Positions 32,921 through 44,411 are shown, counted from the first letter of the stretch. The stretch: 64,000 nt of DNA from Azospirillum formosense (GCF_040500525.1 NZ_CP159403.1:1286001-1350000), one strand, 5' to 3'. The notes: a model not told the origin generated them from the letters alone. Numbers and translations are program-made.

Positions 32921-32949
32921 TTGACAGCCAAAACGTCAACTCCTATGGT
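32921..32949 (+). promoter_or_regulatory. Sigma-70 promoter of the etfB-etfA-hbd operon
   Basis: A perfect -35 box TTGACA (32921-32926) and TATGGT (32944-32949) are separated by 17 bases, about 80 bases before the etfB start. The spacer holds a short inverted repeat, GTTGAC (32920-32925) with GTCAAC (32935-32940), that could be an operator. This is a strong match to the housekeeping consensus. Confidence 0.7.
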
Positions 32950-33026
32950 CGCAGCGCTGTCACAAGCTGCCCGATTCGGCGCCAGCGGCGAAGGTGCGCC
33001 TGCATAATTCAAGAAAAGGGTGGGAT

Positions 33027-33776
33027 ATGAAGGTCCTCGTCCCGGTCAAGCGGGTGGTCGATTACAACGTCAAGATCCGCGTCAAGGCGGACGGTTCCGG
33101 CGTTGAGACCGCCAACGTGAAGATGAGCATGAACCCCTTCGACGAGATCGCCGTCGAAGAGGCCGTCCGCCTCAAGGAAGCCGGCACGGCGACCGAGGTC
33201 ATCGTGGTCACCGTCGGCCCGACGGCCGCGCAGGAGACGCTGCGCACCGGCCTCGCCATGGGCGCCGACCGCGGCATCCTGGTCCAGACCGACGCCGAGA
33301 CGCAGCCCCTGGCCGTCGCCAAGGTGCTCAAGGCGCTCGTCGACAAGGAAGGCCCGACGCTGGTCATCCTCGGCAAGCAGGCGATCGACGACGACTGCAA
33401 CCAGACCGGCCAGATGCTCGCCGCCCTCTTGGGCTGGCCGCAGGGCACCTTCGCCTCCAAGGTCACGCCGGGCGAGGGCTCGGTCACCGTGACCCGCGAG
33501 ATCGACGGCGGGCTGGAGACGGTGCAGCTGACGCTGCCCGCGGTCGTCACCGCCGACCTGCGCCTGAATGAGCCGCGCTACGCCTCGCTGCCCAACATCA
33601 TGAAGGCCAAGAAGAAGCCCATCGAGACGCTGGCCCCCGACGCGCTGGGCGTCGACGTGGCGCCGCGCCTGACCACGCTCAAGGTCGCCGAGCCGGCCAA
33701 GCGCAAGGCCGGCGTCAAGGTCGCCGACGTCGCCGCCCTGGTCGACAAGCTCAAGAACGAAGCCCGCGCGATCTGA
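33027..33776 (+). CDS. etfB: Electron transfer flavoprotein beta subunit
   Basis: 249 residues. It opens [20 protein letters not shown], contains [18 protein letters not shown], and has the ETF beta signature region [37 protein letters not shown] (read in parts), with AKKKPIE following. With EtfA it carries electrons from acyl-CoA and other dehydrogenases to ETF-ubiquinone oxidoreductase. It is first in an operon with etfA (35-base gap) and a 3-hydroxybutyryl-CoA dehydrogenase gene. Confidence 0.95.
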   Translation: MKVLVPVKRVVDYNVKIRVKADGSGVETANVKMSMNPFDEIAVEEAVRLKEAGTATEVIVVTVGPTAAQETLRTGLAMGADRGILVQTDAETQPLAVAKVLKALVDKEGPTLVILGKQAIDDDCNQTGQMLAALLGWPQGTFASKVTPGEGSVTVTREIDGGLETVQLTLPAVVTADLRLNEPRYASLPNIMKAKKKPIETLAPDALGVDVAPRLTTLKVAEPAKRKAGVKVADVAALVDKLKNEARAI

Positions 33777-33811
33777 GGGGCCAGTGCGCCTTGAAGGGAA
33801 AGTGATCTGAC

Positions 33812-34750
33812 ATGTCCATTCTCGTCATTGCCGAACACGACAACGCCGCGCTGAAGGCGGCCACGCTGAACGCCGTCAGCGCCGCCGCCAAGATCGGTGG
33901 GGAAGTCCACATTCTGGTCGCCGGCCAGGGCGCCCAGGCCGTCGCCGAGGCCGCCGCCAAGGTGGCCGGCGTGTCCAAGGTGCTGCTGGCCGACGACGCG
34001 GCCTACGCCCACCCGCTGCCGGAGAACGTCGCGCCGCTGGTCGTCGGCCTGGCCAAGGGCTACGGCCATGTGCTGGCCGCCGCCTCGTCGGAGGGCAAGA
34101 ACCTGCTGCCGCGCGTCGCCGCGCTGCTCGACGTCGCGGCGATCTCCGACATCACCGGGGTGGTCTCCGCCGACACCTTCGAGCGGCCGATCTACGCCGG
34201 CAACGCCATCGCCACGGTGAAGTCCGCCGACCCGATCAAGGTCGTCACGGTGCGCACCACCGCCTTCGAGGCGGCCGCCGCCACCGGCGGCTCGGCGACG
34301 GTCGAGAGCATCGCCGGGACGGGCGACGCCGGTTCGGCCAGGTTCGTCGGCCAGGAGCTGACGAAGTCGGAGCGTCCGGAGCTGACCCAGGCCAAGATCG
34401 TGGTGTCGGGCGGCCGCGGCATGCAGTCGGGCGACAACTTCAAGCTTCTGGAGGCGCTGGCCGACAAGCTGGGGGCGGCGGTCGGGGCCAGCCGCGCCGC
34501 GGTGGACGCCGGCTTCGTGCCGAACGACTACCAGGTCGGCCAGACCGGCAAGATCGTGGCGCCCGAGCTGTACATCGCCGTCGGCATCTCCGGGGCCATC
34601 CAGCACCTCGCCGGCATGAAGGACAGCAAGGTCATCGTCGCCATCAACAAGGACGAGGAGGCGCCGATCTTCCAGGTCGCCGACTACGGCCTCGTCGCCG
34701 ACCTCTTCAAGGCGGTGCCGGAGCTGACGGCCGCGCTGGACAAGGCGTAA
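33812..34750 (+). CDS. etfA: Electron transfer flavoprotein alpha subunit
   Basis: 312 residues. N-terminal domain [20 protein letters not shown]; the C-terminal FAD domain carries the family motif [22 protein letters not shown] and [19 protein letters not shown], then [19 protein letters not shown]. These residues form the FAD-binding site shared with EtfB. It lies between etfB and the hydroxyacyl-CoA dehydrogenase gene in the same direction. Confidence 0.95.
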   Translation: MSILVIAEHDNAALKAATLNAVSAAAKIGGEVHILVAGQGAQAVAEAAAKVAGVSKVLLADDAAYAHPLPENVAPLVVGLAKGYGHVLAAASSEGKNLLPRVAALLDVAAISDITGVVSADTFERPIYAGNAIATVKSADPIKVVTVRTTAFEAAAATGGSATVESIAGTGDAGSARFVGQELTKSERPELTQAKIVVSGGRGMQSGDNFKLLEALADKLGAAVGASRAAVDAGFVPNDYQVGQTGKIVAPELYIAVGISGAIQHLAGMKDSKVIVAINKDEEAPIFQVADYGLVADLFKAVPELTAALDKA

Positions 34751-34805
34751 CCGGCCAGTCCTCCTCGGAAGACCAGCGGGCCAAAAGACAAGCGGGAAAG
34801 CTCAT

Positions 34806-35684
34806 ATGTCCACGATCAAGAAGATTGGCGTCATCGGTGCCGGCCAGATGGGCAGCGGCATCGCCCACGTCTGCGCGCTGGCGGGGTACGAGGTCGTCAT
34901 CTCCGACATCAGCGCGGAGATTCTGCAGAAGTCGGTGGCCGCCATCTCCAAGAACATGGACCGCCAGGTTCAGAAGGGGAAGCTGACGGAGGCCGACAAG
35001 ACGGCGGCGATCGCCCGCATCGCCACGGGCTCCGACCTGTCCGTGTTCCATGACGCCGATCTGGTGGTCGAGGCGGCGACGGAGAACGAAGCGCTCAAGC
35101 GCGAGATCTTCAAGAAGCTGGTCCCGAACCTGAAGCCCGAGGCGCTGATCGCGACGAACACCTCGTCGATCTCGATCACCCGCCTCGCCGCCTCGACGGA
35201 CCGCCCGTCCAAGTTCATGGGCATGCATTTCATGAACCCGGTGCCGGTGATGCAGCTCGTCGAGCTGATCCGCGGCATCGCGACGGACGAGGCGACCTTC
35301 AACGCGATCGCCGAGCTGACGGCGAACATCGGCAAGACCGCGGCGGTGGCCGAGGACTTCCCGGCCTTCATCGTCAACCGCATCCTGCTGCCGATGATCA
35401 ACGAGGCGGTCTACACCCTCTACGAGGGGGTGGGCGGCGTCCAGGCCATCGACACGGCGCTGAAGCTGGGCGCCAACCACCCGATGGGCCCGCTGGAGCT
35501 GGCGGACTTCATCGGCCTGGACACCTGTCTGGCGGTCATGCAGGTCCTCTACGAGGGTCTGGCCGACAGCAAGTACCGCCCCTGCCCGTTGCTGGTGAAG
35601 TATGTCGAGGCCGGCTGGGTCGGCCGCAAGGTCGGCCGCGGTTTCTACGACTACTCCAAGAACCCGCCGGTCCCGACCCGCTGA
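34806..35684 (+). CDS. hbd: 3-hydroxybutyryl-CoA dehydrogenase
   Basis: 292 residues. The Rossmann fold opens [22 protein letters not shown]; the catalytic His lies in [19 protein letters not shown] and the paired Glu in that same segment. The C-terminal domain has PGFIVNR-like [17 protein letters not shown] and [21 protein letters not shown] with GRGFYDY at the end. It oxidises (S)-3-hydroxybutyryl-CoA to acetoacetyl-CoA with NAD(P). It is the last gene of the etf operon; a strong terminator follows. Confidence 0.92.
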   Translation: MSTIKKIGVIGAGQMGSGIAHVCALAGYEVVISDISAEILQKSVAAISKNMDRQVQKGKLTEADKTAAIARIATGSDLSVFHDADLVVEAATENEALKREIFKKLVPNLKPEALIATNTSSISITRLAASTDRPSKFMGMHFMNPVPVMQLVELIRGIATDEATFNAIAELTANIGKTAAVAEDFPAFIVNRILLPMINEAVYTLYEGVGGVQAIDTALKLGANHPMGPLELADFIGLDTCLAVMQVLYEGLADSKYRPCPLLVKYVEAGWVGRKVGRGFYDYSKNPPVPTR

Positions 35685-35712
35685 CGCGGCGGTTCCGAAC
35701 GGACGTTTTGGC

Positions 35713-35752
35713 GAAGCCCGCCCCGGGAAACCGGGGTGGGCTTCGTGCTTTT
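35713..35752 (+). terminator. Intrinsic terminator of the etfB-etfA-hbd operon
   Basis: A 14-bp stem with one G-U pair (35713-35726 with 35731-35744) closes a GAAA tetraloop and is followed by GTGCTTTT. It lies about 30 bases after the hbd stop. Confidence 0.85.
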
Positions 35753-35838
35753 GCGGAACCGCTGCGCTCGCGCTCTGTTCGTCCCGCAGGGGAACGGCCC
35801 GCAAGGGACCATGTCAAACAGCGGAAAGGATGGAGGCG

Positions 35839-36450
35839 ATGCGGCGCGGCTTCCTGACGGCGATGCTGGTGGTCGGCCCTCTGGCGGCCGGTCTCTCCGG
35901 CCCGGTCCTGGCCCAGGCCCCGGGCTCCGTCCCGGCCTCTCCCTCCACCCTGTCGCGGCAGGAGCGCAACTTCATCGCCGAGGCGCTGGCCGACGGCATG
36001 GCCGAGCAGGCGCTGGGCAAGCTGGCCCAGGACCGGGCGGAGACGGAACCGGTCCGCCGCTTCGCCCGCCGCATGGCCGACGACCATGGGCTGAAGACCG
36101 ACCGGCTGGCCGGCATGGCGCTGCGCCACGGCATCCCCATCCCGCGCGAATTGGGCCTGTCCGCCCGCGCCCACATGTCGAGCCTGCGCGACACCCCGGA
36201 GGAGGCCTTCGACCGCCGCTACATGGCCGCGGAGGAGGAAACCCATGCCCGCGCCATCAAGCTGTACGAGGCCCAGGCCGAACGCGGCGGCGAGACCGGC
36301 GATTTCGCCCGCGACGCCCTGCCCATGCTGCACAGCCATTTCGAGGAGGCGCGGGGCATCATGGCCGAATTGGCGCGCGGCCCGGCCCCGCCGCAGACCC
36401 AGGCGCCGCCGGGCGATGTTCCGCCGGGAACGTCGGGGGCGTCGGAGTGA
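35839..36450 (+). CDS. Exported DUF4142 (ferritin-like helical) protein
   Basis: 203 residues. Signal peptide about 1-27 (LLAA-type core TAMLVVGPLAAGLSG, cleavage after VLA). The mature part is all helical: SRQERNFIAEALADGMAEQALGKLA, VRRFARRMADDHGLKTDRL, EEAFDRRYMAAEEETHARAIKLYEAQAERG. This is the DUF4142 pattern, a ferritin-like periplasmic family with unknown role. The ATG at 35839 has GGAAAGGA 8 bases upstream; an ATG at 35830 is possible. It converges with the alpha/beta hydrolase gene with a 2-base gap. Confidence 0.78.
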   Translation: MRRGFLTAMLVVGPLAAGLSGPVLAQAPGSVPASPSTLSRQERNFIAEALADGMAEQALGKLAQDRAETEPVRRFARRMADDHGLKTDRLAGMALRHGIPIPRELGLSARAHMSSLRDTPEEAFDRRYMAAEEETHARAIKLYEAQAERGGETGDFARDALPMLHSHFEEARGIMAELARGPAPPQTQAPPGDVPPGTSGASE

Positions 36451-36452
36451 GA

Positions 36453-37283
36453 TTACTGTGCCTGATCGGCGCCATCGCTGATCACGGCCGGCAATGTTCC
36501 TAGAAACGACAGCACCGCCGTTCCACCACCGGACGCCCACAGGCCGACATGACCGGCGCCCTCGAGCGCGACGAACGTCTTGGGAGTGTTGGCGCTCTCG
36601 AACAGACGACTCGAATGGTCCGTCGGAATCATGCGGTCGAGGGTGCCATGATAGATGAGCAAAGGGGCATTCACCCGACCGATCTTTGAAAAGCTGTCGA
36701 ACGGATGGCGGAGCAGTGAGCGCACCGGCAGAAAGGGAAGCAGCCGGCCACCGATGTCCGCGATGCTGGTGTAGGGGGCGGCGAGGATCACGGCCTCGAC
36801 ACGCCGTTCCGTCGCAAGCTGGACTGCGACCCCACTGCCCAGCGAGTAGCCGTGCAGGACCACCCGCGCGCCCGCTGCCTCCAGGAAATCCAAGGCCGCC
36901 CGTCCGTCGTGATAGAGGCCGGCCTCGCTCGGCTTCCCGGGATTTCCGCCGTAGCCGCGGTATTCCGCCATGAACACGCCGTACCCTGCGTCGATCAGAG
37001 CACGGGCGATGTGGCCATTCCACGCCACCGTCTCGCCATTGCCATGGAACAGCAGAAGCGTCGTCTTTCCCAAGGCCGCTGGCGCCTTGTACCAGCCCTG
37101 CAGGTCGAGTCCGTCACCGGTGCGGACGGACACAACCGCCATGTCGCCCACGCCGACCTCCTCCGGAGTCTGCGCGAGTGGGATGGCCGGAAAGATCAGG
37201 CGATCCTGGGCAACATAAGCCAACAGCAGGGCAACGGCGTAAAGCGTCGCCCCCACGGCCAGGATCGCGATTGGAATTTTCAT
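36453..37283 (-). CDS. Membrane-anchored alpha/beta hydrolase (BEM46/ABHD-like)
   Basis: 276 residues. An N-terminal TM anchor (IAILAVGATLYAVALLLAYV) is followed by an alpha/beta hydrolase domain: LLLFHGNGETVAW (oxyanion loop), LHGYSLGSGVAVQLA with the nucleophile Ser, LIYHGTLDRMIP with the acid Asp and ALEGAGHVGLW with the His. The order and spacing match the BEM46/ABHD13-like family. The substrate is unknown. Base composition is somewhat less G+C-rich than its neighbours, and the gene is monocistronic. Confidence 0.82.
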   Translation of the reverse strand: MKIPIAILAVGATLYAVALLLAYVAQDRLIFPAIPLAQTPEEVGVGDMAVVSVRTGDGLDLQGWYKAPAALGKTTLLLFHGNGETVAWNGHIARALIDAGYGVFMAEYRGYGGNPGKPSEAGLYHDGRAALDFLEAAGARVVLHGYSLGSGVAVQLATERRVEAVILAAPYTSIADIGGRLLPFLPVRSLLRHPFDSFSKIGRVNAPLLIYHGTLDRMIPTDHSSRLFESANTPKTFVALEGAGHVGLWASGGGTAVLSFLGTLPAVISDGADQAQ

Positions 37284-37350
37284 GCGTCCCCGTTGGGCTG
37301 AGAAGGCGACTGACCCGTGACGCGCGGGCGGGGCAGAGGCCGCCGAGCCC

Positions 37351-38022
37351 TCACCCGCCCGTCTTCACCACGCCGCTGCGGCTGTCGCGGTTCGGGCCGC
37401 CGCCGTGGCCCATGTGCTTGCGCAGGAAGGCGATGACCTCCGGCGAATCCCACTCCACCGCCCCTTCGATGCGGCCAAGCTCGCGGCCCTCCTGATCCAC
37501 CAGCAGGGTGGTCGGCAGGCCGCGCAGCTTCAGCGTCTGCATGGAGGCGCTCGACGGGTCGAGGTAGAGGGCGAGGTTCTTCACGCCGGTCCGCTGGTAG
37601 AAGGGCTGCACCTGATCCTTGCCCCCGCGGTCCACCGACAGAGCCACCACCTGGAAGCCCGGCCCGCCCAGTTGCGCCTGCAGGCGGTCGAGCGCCGGCA
37701 TTTCCTTGACGCAGGGCGCGCACCAGGTCGCCCAGAGATTCAGCAGGACCAGACGGTCCTTGAACTCCGACAGGTCGACCCGGCGCCCCTCCCCGTCCAG
37801 GAAGGGCAATTCCGGCACCGGCGCCAGCGGCTCCATGTAGCGGAACTTGTCCAGGCTCACCGCCATCGCTCCGGGCGTCGCTCCGGGAACGGTCGGGCCG
37901 GCCGGCTGGTCCAGCGTCAGCACGGCGGGCGGCGGCGGGGCCGACGGGCCGGCCAGCGCCATCCACAGCCCGGCGCTGCCCAGCGTCACACAAAAGATTG
38001 CGGTGGCCGCCAAAGTCCGCAT
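37351..38022 (-). CDS. TlpA-family thiol:disulfide oxidoreductase (exported thioredoxin)
   Basis: 223 residues. An N-terminal anchor ([20 protein letters not shown]) is followed by a Pro-rich linker and a TlpA/ResA-like thioredoxin domain (about 75-205): [20 protein letters not shown] with the CAPC active site, [20 protein letters not shown] and the cis-Pro loop [18 protein letters not shown]. It should reduce periplasmic disulfides, for example in cytochrome c maturation or copper delivery (inference from the family). It is divergent from argH with 39 bases between starts. Confidence 0.85.
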   Translation of the reverse strand: MRTLAATAIFCVTLGSAGLWMALAGPSAPPPPAVLTLDQPAGPTVPGATPGAMAVSLDKFRYMEPLAPVPELPFLDGEGRRVDLSEFKDRLVLLNLWATWCAPCVKEMPALDRLQAQLGGPGFQVVALSVDRGGKDQVQPFYQRTGVKNLALYLDPSSASMQTLKLRGLPTTLLVDQEGRELGRIEGAVEWDSPEVIAFLRKHMGHGGGPNRDSRSGVVKTGG

Positions 38023-38061
38023 ACTCACGCTTCCCGTCCTCCCATCCGTATTGTGTCCGCC

Positions 38062-39500
<1,439 letters not shown>

Positions 39501-39504
<4 letters not shown>

Positions 39505-39686
39505 GGCGCCCGCTGCTGATCCTGGCGACCGCCGCCGTCGCGCTGACGCTGGCGGGCTGCGGCAAGAAGCCGAGCTTCGTCGATCCGCCGCAGGGCAAGG
39601 AGGCCGACAAATTCCCCGGCACCTACCCGAACCCGAAGACCGATCCCAAGCCCGGTCAGCCGTCCTCCGGAGCCCGCTTCCCATGA
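39501..39686 (+). CDS. lptM: Small LptM/YifL-type lipoprotein
   Basis: 61 residues. It begins at GTG, overlapping the argH stop in GTGA. The lipobox is [12 protein letters not shown], and the Pro/Lys-rich mature part ([26 protein letters not shown]) matches the small LptM family, which in E. coli helps LptD assembly. The order argH-lptM-lysA is common in proteobacteria, which supports the call. Its stop overlaps the lysA start (ATGA). Confidence 0.75.
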
Positions 39687-40948
39687 GCGCCTTCGCCTAC
39701 CGCAACGGCGTGATGCACGCCGAATCCGTGCCGCTGTCCACCATCGCGGCGGAAGTCGGCACGCCCTTCTATTGCTACTCCACGGCGGCGCTGGAGGCGC
39801 ATTACAGCGCCTACGCCGGGGCCTTCGCGGGGCAGGACGCCGACGTCTGCTACGCGGTGAAGGCCAACTCCAACCTCGCCGTCATCCGCGCCTTCGCGCG
39901 GCTGGGCGCCGGCGCCGACGTGGTGTCGGGCGGCGAGATGCGCCGCGCGCTGGCCGGCGGCATCCCGGCGGGCAAGATCATTTTCTCCGGCGTCGGCAAG
40001 ACGCGCGAGGAGATGCGCGCCGCCCTGGAGGCCGGCATCCACCAGATCAACGTGGAATCCATTCCCGAGGTGGAGGCCCTGTCGGAGGTGGCGGTCAGCC
40101 TGGGCGTCACCGCGCCCATCGCCTTCCGCGTGAATCCGGACGTGGACGCCAAGACCCACGCCAAGATCGCGACGGGCAAGAAGGAGAACAAGTTCGGCGT
40201 CGACTACGACCACGCGCGGGAGGTCTACGCCCAGGCCGCCAAGCTGCCGGGAATCAAGCCGGTGGCCATCGCCGTGCACATCGGGTCGCAGTTGACCGAC
40301 CTCGCCCCCTTCCGCGCCGCCTACGAGCGGGTGGCCGCTCTGCTCCACGTCCTGCGCGAGGACGGGCACGACATCACCCGCCTCGACCTCGGCGGCGGGC
40401 TGGGCATCGTCTACAAGCACGAGGCGCCGCCGGACATCGCCGACTATGCCGCCATGGTGAAGTCGATCACCGGCAACCTCGGCTGCCGCATCTCCCTGGA
40501 GCCGGGGCGCTCGCTGGTCGGCAACGCCGGCATCCTGGTATCGCGGGTGATCTACCTGAAGCAGGGGCTGCACCGCCGCTTCGTCATCGTCGACGCGGCG
40601 ATGAACGACCTGATCCGCCCCACCCTCTACGAGGCCTACCACGGCATCGTCCCGGTGACCGAGCCCGCCAGGGGCGCCGCCACCGAGCCCTACGACGTCG
40701 TCGGCCCGGTCTGCGAGAGCGGCGACACCTTCGCGCTCCAGCGCGCGCTGCCGGCGATGGCGCCGGACGATCTGGTGGCGATCCTGTCGGCGGGGGCTTA
40801 CGGCGCGGTCATGTCCTCCACCTACAACACCCGCCCGCTGATCCCGGAGGTGCTGGTGAACGGCGACCGGTTCTCGGTCATCCGGCCGCGCGTGCCGGTG
40901 GAGGAGCTGCTGGCGCTGGACCGGGTGCCGGACTGGTTGAAGGACTGA
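39683..40948 (+). CDS. lysA: Diaminopimelate decarboxylase
   Basis: 421 residues. PLP lysine in VCYAVKANSN, the HIGSQ motif after AIAVHIGSQLTDL, the Gly loop LDLGGGLGIVYK, the phosphate-binding EPGRSLVGNAG and the substrate-binding GPVCESGDTF are all present. It makes lysine from meso-diaminopimelate. It overlaps the lptM stop by 4 bases and so is translationally coupled to argH-lptM. Confidence 0.96.
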   Translation: MSAFAYRNGVMHAESVPLSTIAAEVGTPFYCYSTAALEAHYSAYAGAFAGQDADVCYAVKANSNLAVIRAFARLGAGADVVSGGEMRRALAGGIPAGKIIFSGVGKTREEMRAALEAGIHQINVESIPEVEALSEVAVSLGVTAPIAFRVNPDVDAKTHAKIATGKKENKFGVDYDHAREVYAQAAKLPGIKPVAIAVHIGSQLTDLAPFRAAYERVAALLHVLREDGHDITRLDLGGGLGIVYKHEAPPDIADYAAMVKSITGNLGCRISLEPGRSLVGNAGILVSRVIYLKQGLHRRFVIVDAAMNDLIRPTLYEAYHGIVPVTEPARGAATEPYDVVGPVCESGDTFALQRALPAMAPDDLVAILSAGAYGAVMSSTYNTRPLIPEVLVNGDRFSVIRPRVPVEELLALDRVPDWLKD

Positions 40949-41038
40949 TCCGCGACGGTCGCCGGTCCGCAATAACGGCTGCACAGAACCACCCATAAGG
41001 CGTATGATTCCCCGCTCGAGAAACGGGCGGGGAACATC

Positions 41039-41458
41039 ATGGAGTGGGACGCGGCCTATGCCATTGGTCAGAGCGCGGTGGACGGAGACCACCAGCGCCT
41101 GTTCCAGCTGTTCAACCAGTTCAGCGCGGCGATCGCCGCCGGGGAAACACGGGAATCCGCGAACCGCTTCCTGCGCGAGCTGGCCGATTACTCGGCCTAT
41201 CACTTCCGCCGCGAAGAGGGGCTGATGCACGCGATCGGCTACCCCGACTACGCCAAGCACAAGAAGATGCACGACACGTTTGCCGACTTCGTCCGCCGGC
41301 AGTCCGATTCCGGTGTCCACGATCCGGAGGAGGTGCAGTTCCTCCAGAGCTACGTCGAGATGTGGCTGTGCGGCCATATCCTGGTGATGGACAAATGGTT
41401 CGGCGAATGGCTCGACGGACGGAGCGGAGCTTCGGGCGCGGCGGCCCCGACCGCTTGA
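41039..41458 (+). CDS. Bacteriohemerythrin
   Basis: 139 residues. The diiron ligands lie in the expected order: DGDHQRLFQLFN, YHFRREEGLM, HKKMHDTF and CGHILVMDKWF. The N-terminal MEWDAAYAIGQSAVDGDH is typical of single-domain oxygen-binding bacteriohemerythrins. In a microaerophilic, aerotactic bacterium it may store or deliver oxygen or scavenge NO (inference). The gene stands alone 90 bases after lysA. Confidence 0.9.
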   Translation: MEWDAAYAIGQSAVDGDHQRLFQLFNQFSAAIAAGETRESANRFLRELADYSAYHFRREEGLMHAIGYPDYAKHKKMHDTFADFVRRQSDSGVHDPEEVQFLQSYVEMWLCGHILVMDKWFGEWLDGRSGASGAAAPTA

Positions 41459-41501
41459 GGACCGGAGCGAACCGCGCCTCTCGGCCGTTGGCCGCCACGC
41501 C

Positions 41502-41570
41502 GCCGGACGAGACATGGCCGGACCAGACATTGCCGGACGAGACATGGCCGGATGGGGCACGGCCGGACAG
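41502..41570. repeat. 15-bp tandem repeat, about 4.6 copies
   Basis: The unit gccggacgagacatg starts at 41502, 41517, 41532 and 41547, with copies 1 and 3 identical, copy 2 differing at two bases and copy 4 diverged. It occupies part of the 349-bp stretch 41459-41807, which holds no recognisable gene. The remaining part is AT-richer near 41665-41700, upstream of the TIGR02302 gene, and may hold its promoter. Confidence 0.85.
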
Positions 41571-41807
41571 CTCACAAGCGACACGCCCCGCCTTCCGCGA
41601 CGAGCCCGACCGCCCGCGGCCGTGAGGCGGAACGGGCGGCGCCCCTGCACCAAACGCCGGGTTGCCTTATTTTGGACATGGCGCAATGTTTCGTTAACCG
41701 ACCGGCATGCCGGACCGCGACAGACGGCGCAGCCGAGCCTATATCCTGACGATGTTCCGGCGGCGGTTTCCCTTCCCGCCCGGTGCCTGACCTGACGGGA
41801 GAGCGGC

Positions 41808-44411
41808 ATGAGCGACAGCAAGGACGGGTTCCGCTTCCCCCCGCGCAAGGAGGCGCCCCCCGCACCCGCACCGCGGGAACCCCGCCTGCGCATGGGACAG
41901 GCCCGCGCCGCCCTGCTCTGGGAACGGCTGTGGCCCGCGCTCTGGGCGCCCATCACCATCGCCGGGGCCTTCCTCGCCCTGGCCCTGATGAACGTCTTCC
42001 TGCTTCTGCCGGGCTGGCTGCACGCGCTGGTCCTTGTGCTGTTCGTCGCCGCCATCGGCTGGACGGGGTGGCGCGGGCTGCGCGCCTTCCGCCTGCCCGA
42101 CGAGGACGCCGCCCGCCGCCGGCTGGAGCGCGACAGCGGTCTGGCGCACCGCCCCCTCCACGCGCTGCGCGACACGCCCGCCGGCAACGATCCCGTCGCC
42201 GCGGAGCTGTGGCGCCTGCACCAGGAGCGGGTGCGCGCCGCCATGCGGCGGCTGCGCGTCGCCATGCCGCCGTCCGACGGCCTCGCCGCCCGGGACCGCT
42301 ACGCCCTGCGCGCGCTGGTGGCGCTGGTGCTGGTCGCCGCCGGCGGCGCGACCTGGGGCGACTGGAAGCCGCGCCTGGCCGCCGCCGTCACCCCGCATTT
42401 CGGCGGAACGGCCACGGCGTCGGTCGCGACCCTCGACCTCTGGGTGACGCCGCCCGAATACACCGGCCTGCCGCCGGTCTTCCTGAAGTCGGCCAACCCC
42501 GCCCACACGCCGAGCCTCGCCGACCCGGTGCCGGTTCCCAAGGGCAGCCTCGTCCTGGCCCGCGTCACCGGCGGCGGCGGCACGCCGTCGCTGGAGGCCG
42601 GCACCAAGTCCACCGCCTTCGAGGCGGTCGATTCCTCGACCTTCCAGATCCAGCAGCCCATCGAGGACGGCACCCGCATCGCCGTCACCCAGGGGTCCGG
42701 CGTGCTGGGCAGCTGGAACGTGCGGATCATCCCGGACAACCCGCCGACCATCGCCTACGCCAGCCCCCCGACCAAGGGAGAGCGCGGCGCGCTGCGGCTG
42801 GACTACACCGCGCAGGACGATTACGGGCTGGCCGAGGCCAAGGCCGTCGTCCGGCTGGACCTGCCGGAGGGCGAGGCCCCGGCGCTCGACCGCAGCCCGC
42901 TGGAGCTGCCACTCGCCCTGCCCGGCGTCCGCCCCCGCGAGGCGCGCAACGCCGCCTTCCACGACCTGACCGCCCACCCCTGGGCCGGGCTGAACGTCAC
43001 CATCCGCCTGACCGCCCTCGACGGCGCCGGCCAGACCGGCAGCACGGAGGACGTGGCGATGGTCCTCCCGGAGCGCGTCTTCAACCACCCGGTCGCCCGC
43101 GCCATCGTCGAGGAGCGCAAGAAGCTGACCCTGCGGCCGCAGCAGCTCCGCATCGAGGTCGCCCGCGCCCTGGCCGAGATTTCCTCCCGGCCCAGCCAGT
43201 TCGGCGGCGATCTGGTGGCCTTCCTGGCGATGCGCACCGCGGTGAACCGCCTGCTGCTCGACGAGGAGGCGGCCTCCGTCCCCGCCGTCCAGCAACTGCT
43301 GTGGGAGACCGCGCTGCGCATCGAGGACGGCGGCCTGTCGCTGGCCGAGCGCGACCTGCGCGACGCCGAACGCCGTCTCGCCGAGGCGCTGGAGCGCGGC
43401 GCCGACGACCAGGAGCTGAAGAAGCTGATGGACGAGCTTCAGGCGGCGCTCGACAAGTTCCTCGACGCCATGGAGCAGCAGATGCGCGAGGCGCTGGAGC
43501 GCGGCGAGCAGATCCCCATGGTGCCGCCGGAAATGGCCGACCAGATGATGGACCGCCAGGACCTCCAGCGCATGATGGAGCAGATGCGGCAGATGGCCGA
43601 GACCGGCGCCCGCGACGCCGCCCGCCAGATGCTGTCCCAGCTCCAGCAGATGATGGAGCAGATGCGCAACGGCGCCATGGCCCAGATGCAGCAGCAGGGC
43701 CAGAACGAGGCGGCGCAGATGATGCGCGAGCTTCAGGAGTTGACGCAGCGGCAGCAGCAGTTGCTCGACCAGACCTTCCGCCAGTCGCAGGAGCAGATGG
43801 GCCGGCAGGACGGGCAGCAGGGTCAGCAGCAGGGGCCGCGCAACCGCCAGGGCCGTCCGCAGCAGGGGCAGCAAGGCCAGCAGGGCCAGTCCGGCAGCCC
43901 GCTGATGCAGCAGCAGGCCGAACAGCAGGAGGCGCTGCGCCGCCAGCTCGGCGAGCTGATGCGCCGCATGGGCGAACAGCAGGGCGGCGAGATTCCCCGC
44001 CCGCTGGGCCGCGCCGAACGGGCCATGCGCGACGCCGGCCAGGCGCTCCAGCAGGGGCAGCCCGGCTCCGCCGTGCCCCCGCAGACCCAGGCGATGGACG
44101 AGCTTCAACAGGGCATGCAGGCCATGGCCGAGCAGATGATGCAGCAGATGATGGGCCAACAGGGTCCGGCGATGAGCGGGCAGCAGCCCGGTCAGGCGCA
44201 GCAGCGCCAGGGCCAGGGCCGCAACCGCGACCCGCTGGGCCGCCGCCCCTCCGGCTTCGGCAACTACAACAACGAGGACGTGAAGATCCCCGAGGAGGCC
44301 GAACTCCAGCGCGCCCGCGAGATCCTCGACGAGCTGCGCCGCCGCTCCGGCCAGTATGGCCGCCCGCAGATGGAGCGCGAGTACATCGACCGGCTGCTGA
44401 AGCAGTTCTGA
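41808..44411 (+). CDS. TIGR02302 (DUF4175) family membrane protein
   Basis: 867 residues. Two membrane helices near the N-terminus (about 45-65 and 70-88, IAGAFLALALMNVFLLLPGWL and LVLVLFVAAIGWTGWRGL), a third about 165-185 (RALVALVLVAAGGATWG), then a large periplasmic region with beta-rich segments (TLDLWVTPPEYTGLPPVFLKS). A long helical part (about 410-830) is rich in Gln and Met (MMEQMRQMAETGARDAARQM and QQ runs). This matches the alphaproteobacterial TIGR02302/DUF4175 family, whose function is unknown. The end DELRRRSGQYGRPQMEREYI is the conserved C-terminus. Confidence 0.88.
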   Translation: MSDSKDGFRFPPRKEAPPAPAPREPRLRMGQARAALLWERLWPALWAPITIAGAFLALALMNVFLLLPGWLHALVLVLFVAAIGWTGWRGLRAFRLPDEDAARRRLERDSGLAHRPLHALRDTPAGNDPVAAELWRLHQERVRAAMRRLRVAMPPSDGLAARDRYALRALVALVLVAAGGATWGDWKPRLAAAVTPHFGGTATASVATLDLWVTPPEYTGLPPVFLKSANPAHTPSLADPVPVPKGSLVLARVTGGGGTPSLEAGTKSTAFEAVDSSTFQIQQPIEDGTRIAVTQGSGVLGSWNVRIIPDNPPTIAYASPPTKGERGALRLDYTAQDDYGLAEAKAVVRLDLPEGEAPALDRSPLELPLALPGVRPREARNAAFHDLTAHPWAGLNVTIRLTALDGAGQTGSTEDVAMVLPERVFNHPVARAIVEERKKLTLRPQQLRIEVARALAEISSRPSQFGGDLVAFLAMRTAVNRLLLDEEAASVPAVQQLLWETALRIEDGGLSLAERDLRDAERRLAEALERGADDQELKKLMDELQAALDKFLDAMEQQMREALERGEQIPMVPPEMADQMMDRQDLQRMMEQMRQMAETGARDAARQMLSQLQQMMEQMRNGAMAQMQQQGQNEAAQMMRELQELTQRQQQLLDQTFRQSQEQMGRQDGQQGQQQGPRNRQGRPQQGQQGQQGQSGSPLMQQQAEQQEALRRQLGELMRRMGEQQGGEIPRPLGRAERAMRDAGQALQQGQPGSAVPPQTQAMDELQQGMQAMAEQMMQQMMGQQGPAMSGQQPGQAQQRQGQGRNRDPLGRRPSGFGNYNNEDVKIPEEAELQRAREILDELRRRSGQYGRPQMEREYIDRLLKQF

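Noticed and set aside
41502-41570. Repeats considered as a CRISPR array
   Set aside because: Units are 15 bp and directly adjacent without spacers, and no cas gene is near.
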